A stretch of DNA of 7,271 nucleotides, from positions 4,345 to 11,615 of the forward strand of contig KL568556.1 in assembly GCA_000715605.1 (NCBI GenBank), read 5' to 3'. The notes under the pieces were generated by a model. That model saw only the letters and a program-made list of their open reading frames with translations. It was not told the origin of the DNA and did no database searches. Positions 6,325 through 7,271 of the stretch are shown here, one piece after another. Source of the stretch: Streptomyces speibonae. Its GTDB lineage: Bacteria; Actinomycetota; Actinomycetes; Streptomycetales; Streptomycetaceae. Positions within the stretch are counted from its first letter, which is position 1. Every line of letters begins with the position of its first letter. Position numbers and translations under genes: made by a program.

Positions 6325-7271
6325 TCAGCCCGATCTGAGCGCCATCGTCATCGCCTCCACCGCGAGCAGCGGGGGCACATTGCGGTCCAGGGCCTCGCCG
6401 CACGCCGCGATCGCCTCGATGCGGCGGAGCGTGGACTCCGGGGAGCAGCCGCGGGCCAGACGCTCCAGCGTGTCCTCGGCGTCCGTGTTGGCGAGGGCGA
6501 TGCGCGAGCCGAGCTGGAGGGCGAGGACGTCACGGTAGAAGCTGGTCAGGTCCGTCAGCGCGATGTCGAGGCTGTCGCGCTGGGTACGGCTTCTGCGGCG
6601 CTTCTGCATGTCCTCGAGGTCCTTGACCACGCCCGCCGTGCCGCGCGGCAGCCGTCCGCCCTGCGCCGCGCCGAGCGCCGCCTTCAGCTCCTCGGTCTCC
6701 TTGCCGTCCGTCTCCTCGGCGAGCTGCTTGGCGTCCTCGGCGGCGGCGTCGACGAGCTCCTGTGCGGCCTTGAGGGCGCCGCCGACGTCCTCGACGCGCA
6801 GGGGCAGCTTCAGCACCGCGGCCCGGCGGGCGCGGGCCGCGGGGTCGGTGGCCAGACGGCGGGCCCGGTCGACGTGGCCCTGCGTGGAGCGGGCGACGGC
6901 GGCGGCGACGTCCGGCTCGATGCCCTCACGCCGCACGAGCATGTCGGCGACGGCCGCCACCGAGGGCGTGCTCAGGTTGAGGTGGCGGCAGCGGGAGCGG
7001 ATCGTCGGCAGGACGTCCTCGACGGAGGGGGCGCACAGCAGCCAGACGGTGCGGGGGGCGGGCTCCTCGACGGCCTTGAGGACGGCGTTGGCGGACTTCT
7101 CGTTCAGCCGCTCGGCGTCCTCGACGAGGATCACCTGCCAGCGGCCGTTCGCCGGGGCGGTGAAGGACTTGCGGACCGTGTCACGCATGTCGTCCACGAG
7201 GATCTGGGCGCCGACGGCGGCGATCGAGCTGACGTCGGCGTGGGTACCGACGAGCGCGGTGTGGCAGGCCG
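6325..7271 (-). CDS. holB: DNA polymerase III delta' subunit (clamp loader), N-terminus beyond right edge
   Basis: This encodes the delta' subunit of the clamp loader, which helps open and place the beta sliding clamp on primed DNA during replication. The visible 315 residues end at a TGA at 6327-6325; roughly the first 90 or so residues, including the start and the P-loop region, lie outside the window. Near the right edge CHTALVGTHADV carries the last cysteine of the zinc-binding module. VDDMRDTVRKSF follows, then the Walker-B region VILVEDAERLNEKSANAVL, EEP, sensor LLCAPS, and the clamp-loader SRC motif (6996-6988). The C-terminal part is Ala/Glu-rich with a likely coiled coil, then a helical collar domain (about 6330-6600), as in other actinobacterial delta' proteins. 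From memory, in Streptomyces this gene lies downstream of topA and tmk, with a secreted peptidase gene next to it, matching the order here. Confidence 0.96.
   Translation of the reverse strand, partial: ACHTALVGTHADVSSIAAVGAQILVDDMRDTVRKSFTAPANGRWQVILVEDAERLNEKSANAVLKAVEEPAPRTVWLLCAPSVEDVLPTIRSRCRHLNLSTPSVAAVADMLVRREGIEPDVAAAVARSTQGHVDRARRLATDPAARARRAAVLKLPLRVEDVGGALKAAQELVDAAAEDAKQLAEETDGKETEELKAALGAAQGGRLPRGTAGVVKDLEDMQKRRRSRTQRDSLDIALTDLTSFYRDVLALQLGSRIALANTDAEDTLERLARGCSPESTLRRIEAIAACGEALDRNVPPLLAVEAMTMALRSG

Noticed and set aside
1..7271. CRISPR array, transposase, integrase or known defence operon
   Set aside because: No regularly spaced repeats and no recombinase or transposase motifs were found on either strand. 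The island idea rests only on the tRNA location and the partial tRNA copy.

Overview
The very high GC content, the strong G/C bias at third codon positions, and the long open frames antisense to every real gene point to an actinomycete, most likely Streptomyces. The conserved right half fits this: a DNA polymerase III delta' gene, a secreted SlpD/SlpE-type peptidase lipoprotein and a tRNA-Thr. All recognisable genes are on the minus strand, so the map below runs from right to left.

Right (core) part, 4448-7271. The 3' three quarters of holB (clamp-loader delta' subunit) enters from the right edge. Next comes a 526-residue alpha/beta-hydrolase lipoprotein of the tripeptidyl-aminopeptidase family. 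It has a G/C-rich terminator-like hairpin after its stop and a promoter that appears to give a leaderless message. Then comes tRNA-Thr(CGT), followed by a strong 13-bp terminator stem. This looks like housekeeping chromosome.

Middle, about 3805-4447. This is roughly 600 bp with no convincing gene. It contains a 21-base near-copy (19 of 21 identical) of the tRNA anticodon arm, 133 bp beyond the matching bases in the tRNA. Such a copy could be the scar of an element that once integrated at this tRNA. At the left end is an unusually A/T-rich patch with tandem 10-base repeats around a TATAAT box, which looks like a regulated promoter for the next gene.

Left (probably accessory) part, 1-3804. The first gene encodes an archaeal-type AAA+ ATPase joined through a winged helix to a C-terminal DUF234 domain of the PD-(D/E)XK nuclease superfamily, with its catalytic residues in place. 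After a 259-bp gap comes a large gene that runs off the left edge. At least 691 residues are visible, with two winged-helix-like segments and a helical C-terminal part. I recognise it only as an uncharacterised actinobacterial family. It is easy to miss because a 798-codon open frame lies antisense to it.

The most interesting feature is this tRNA-flanking ATPase-nuclease gene with its own A/T-rich promoter, possibly working with the large protein downstream. A defence or other DNA-directed role is inference only. No integrase, transposase, CRISPR array or known defence operon is visible.
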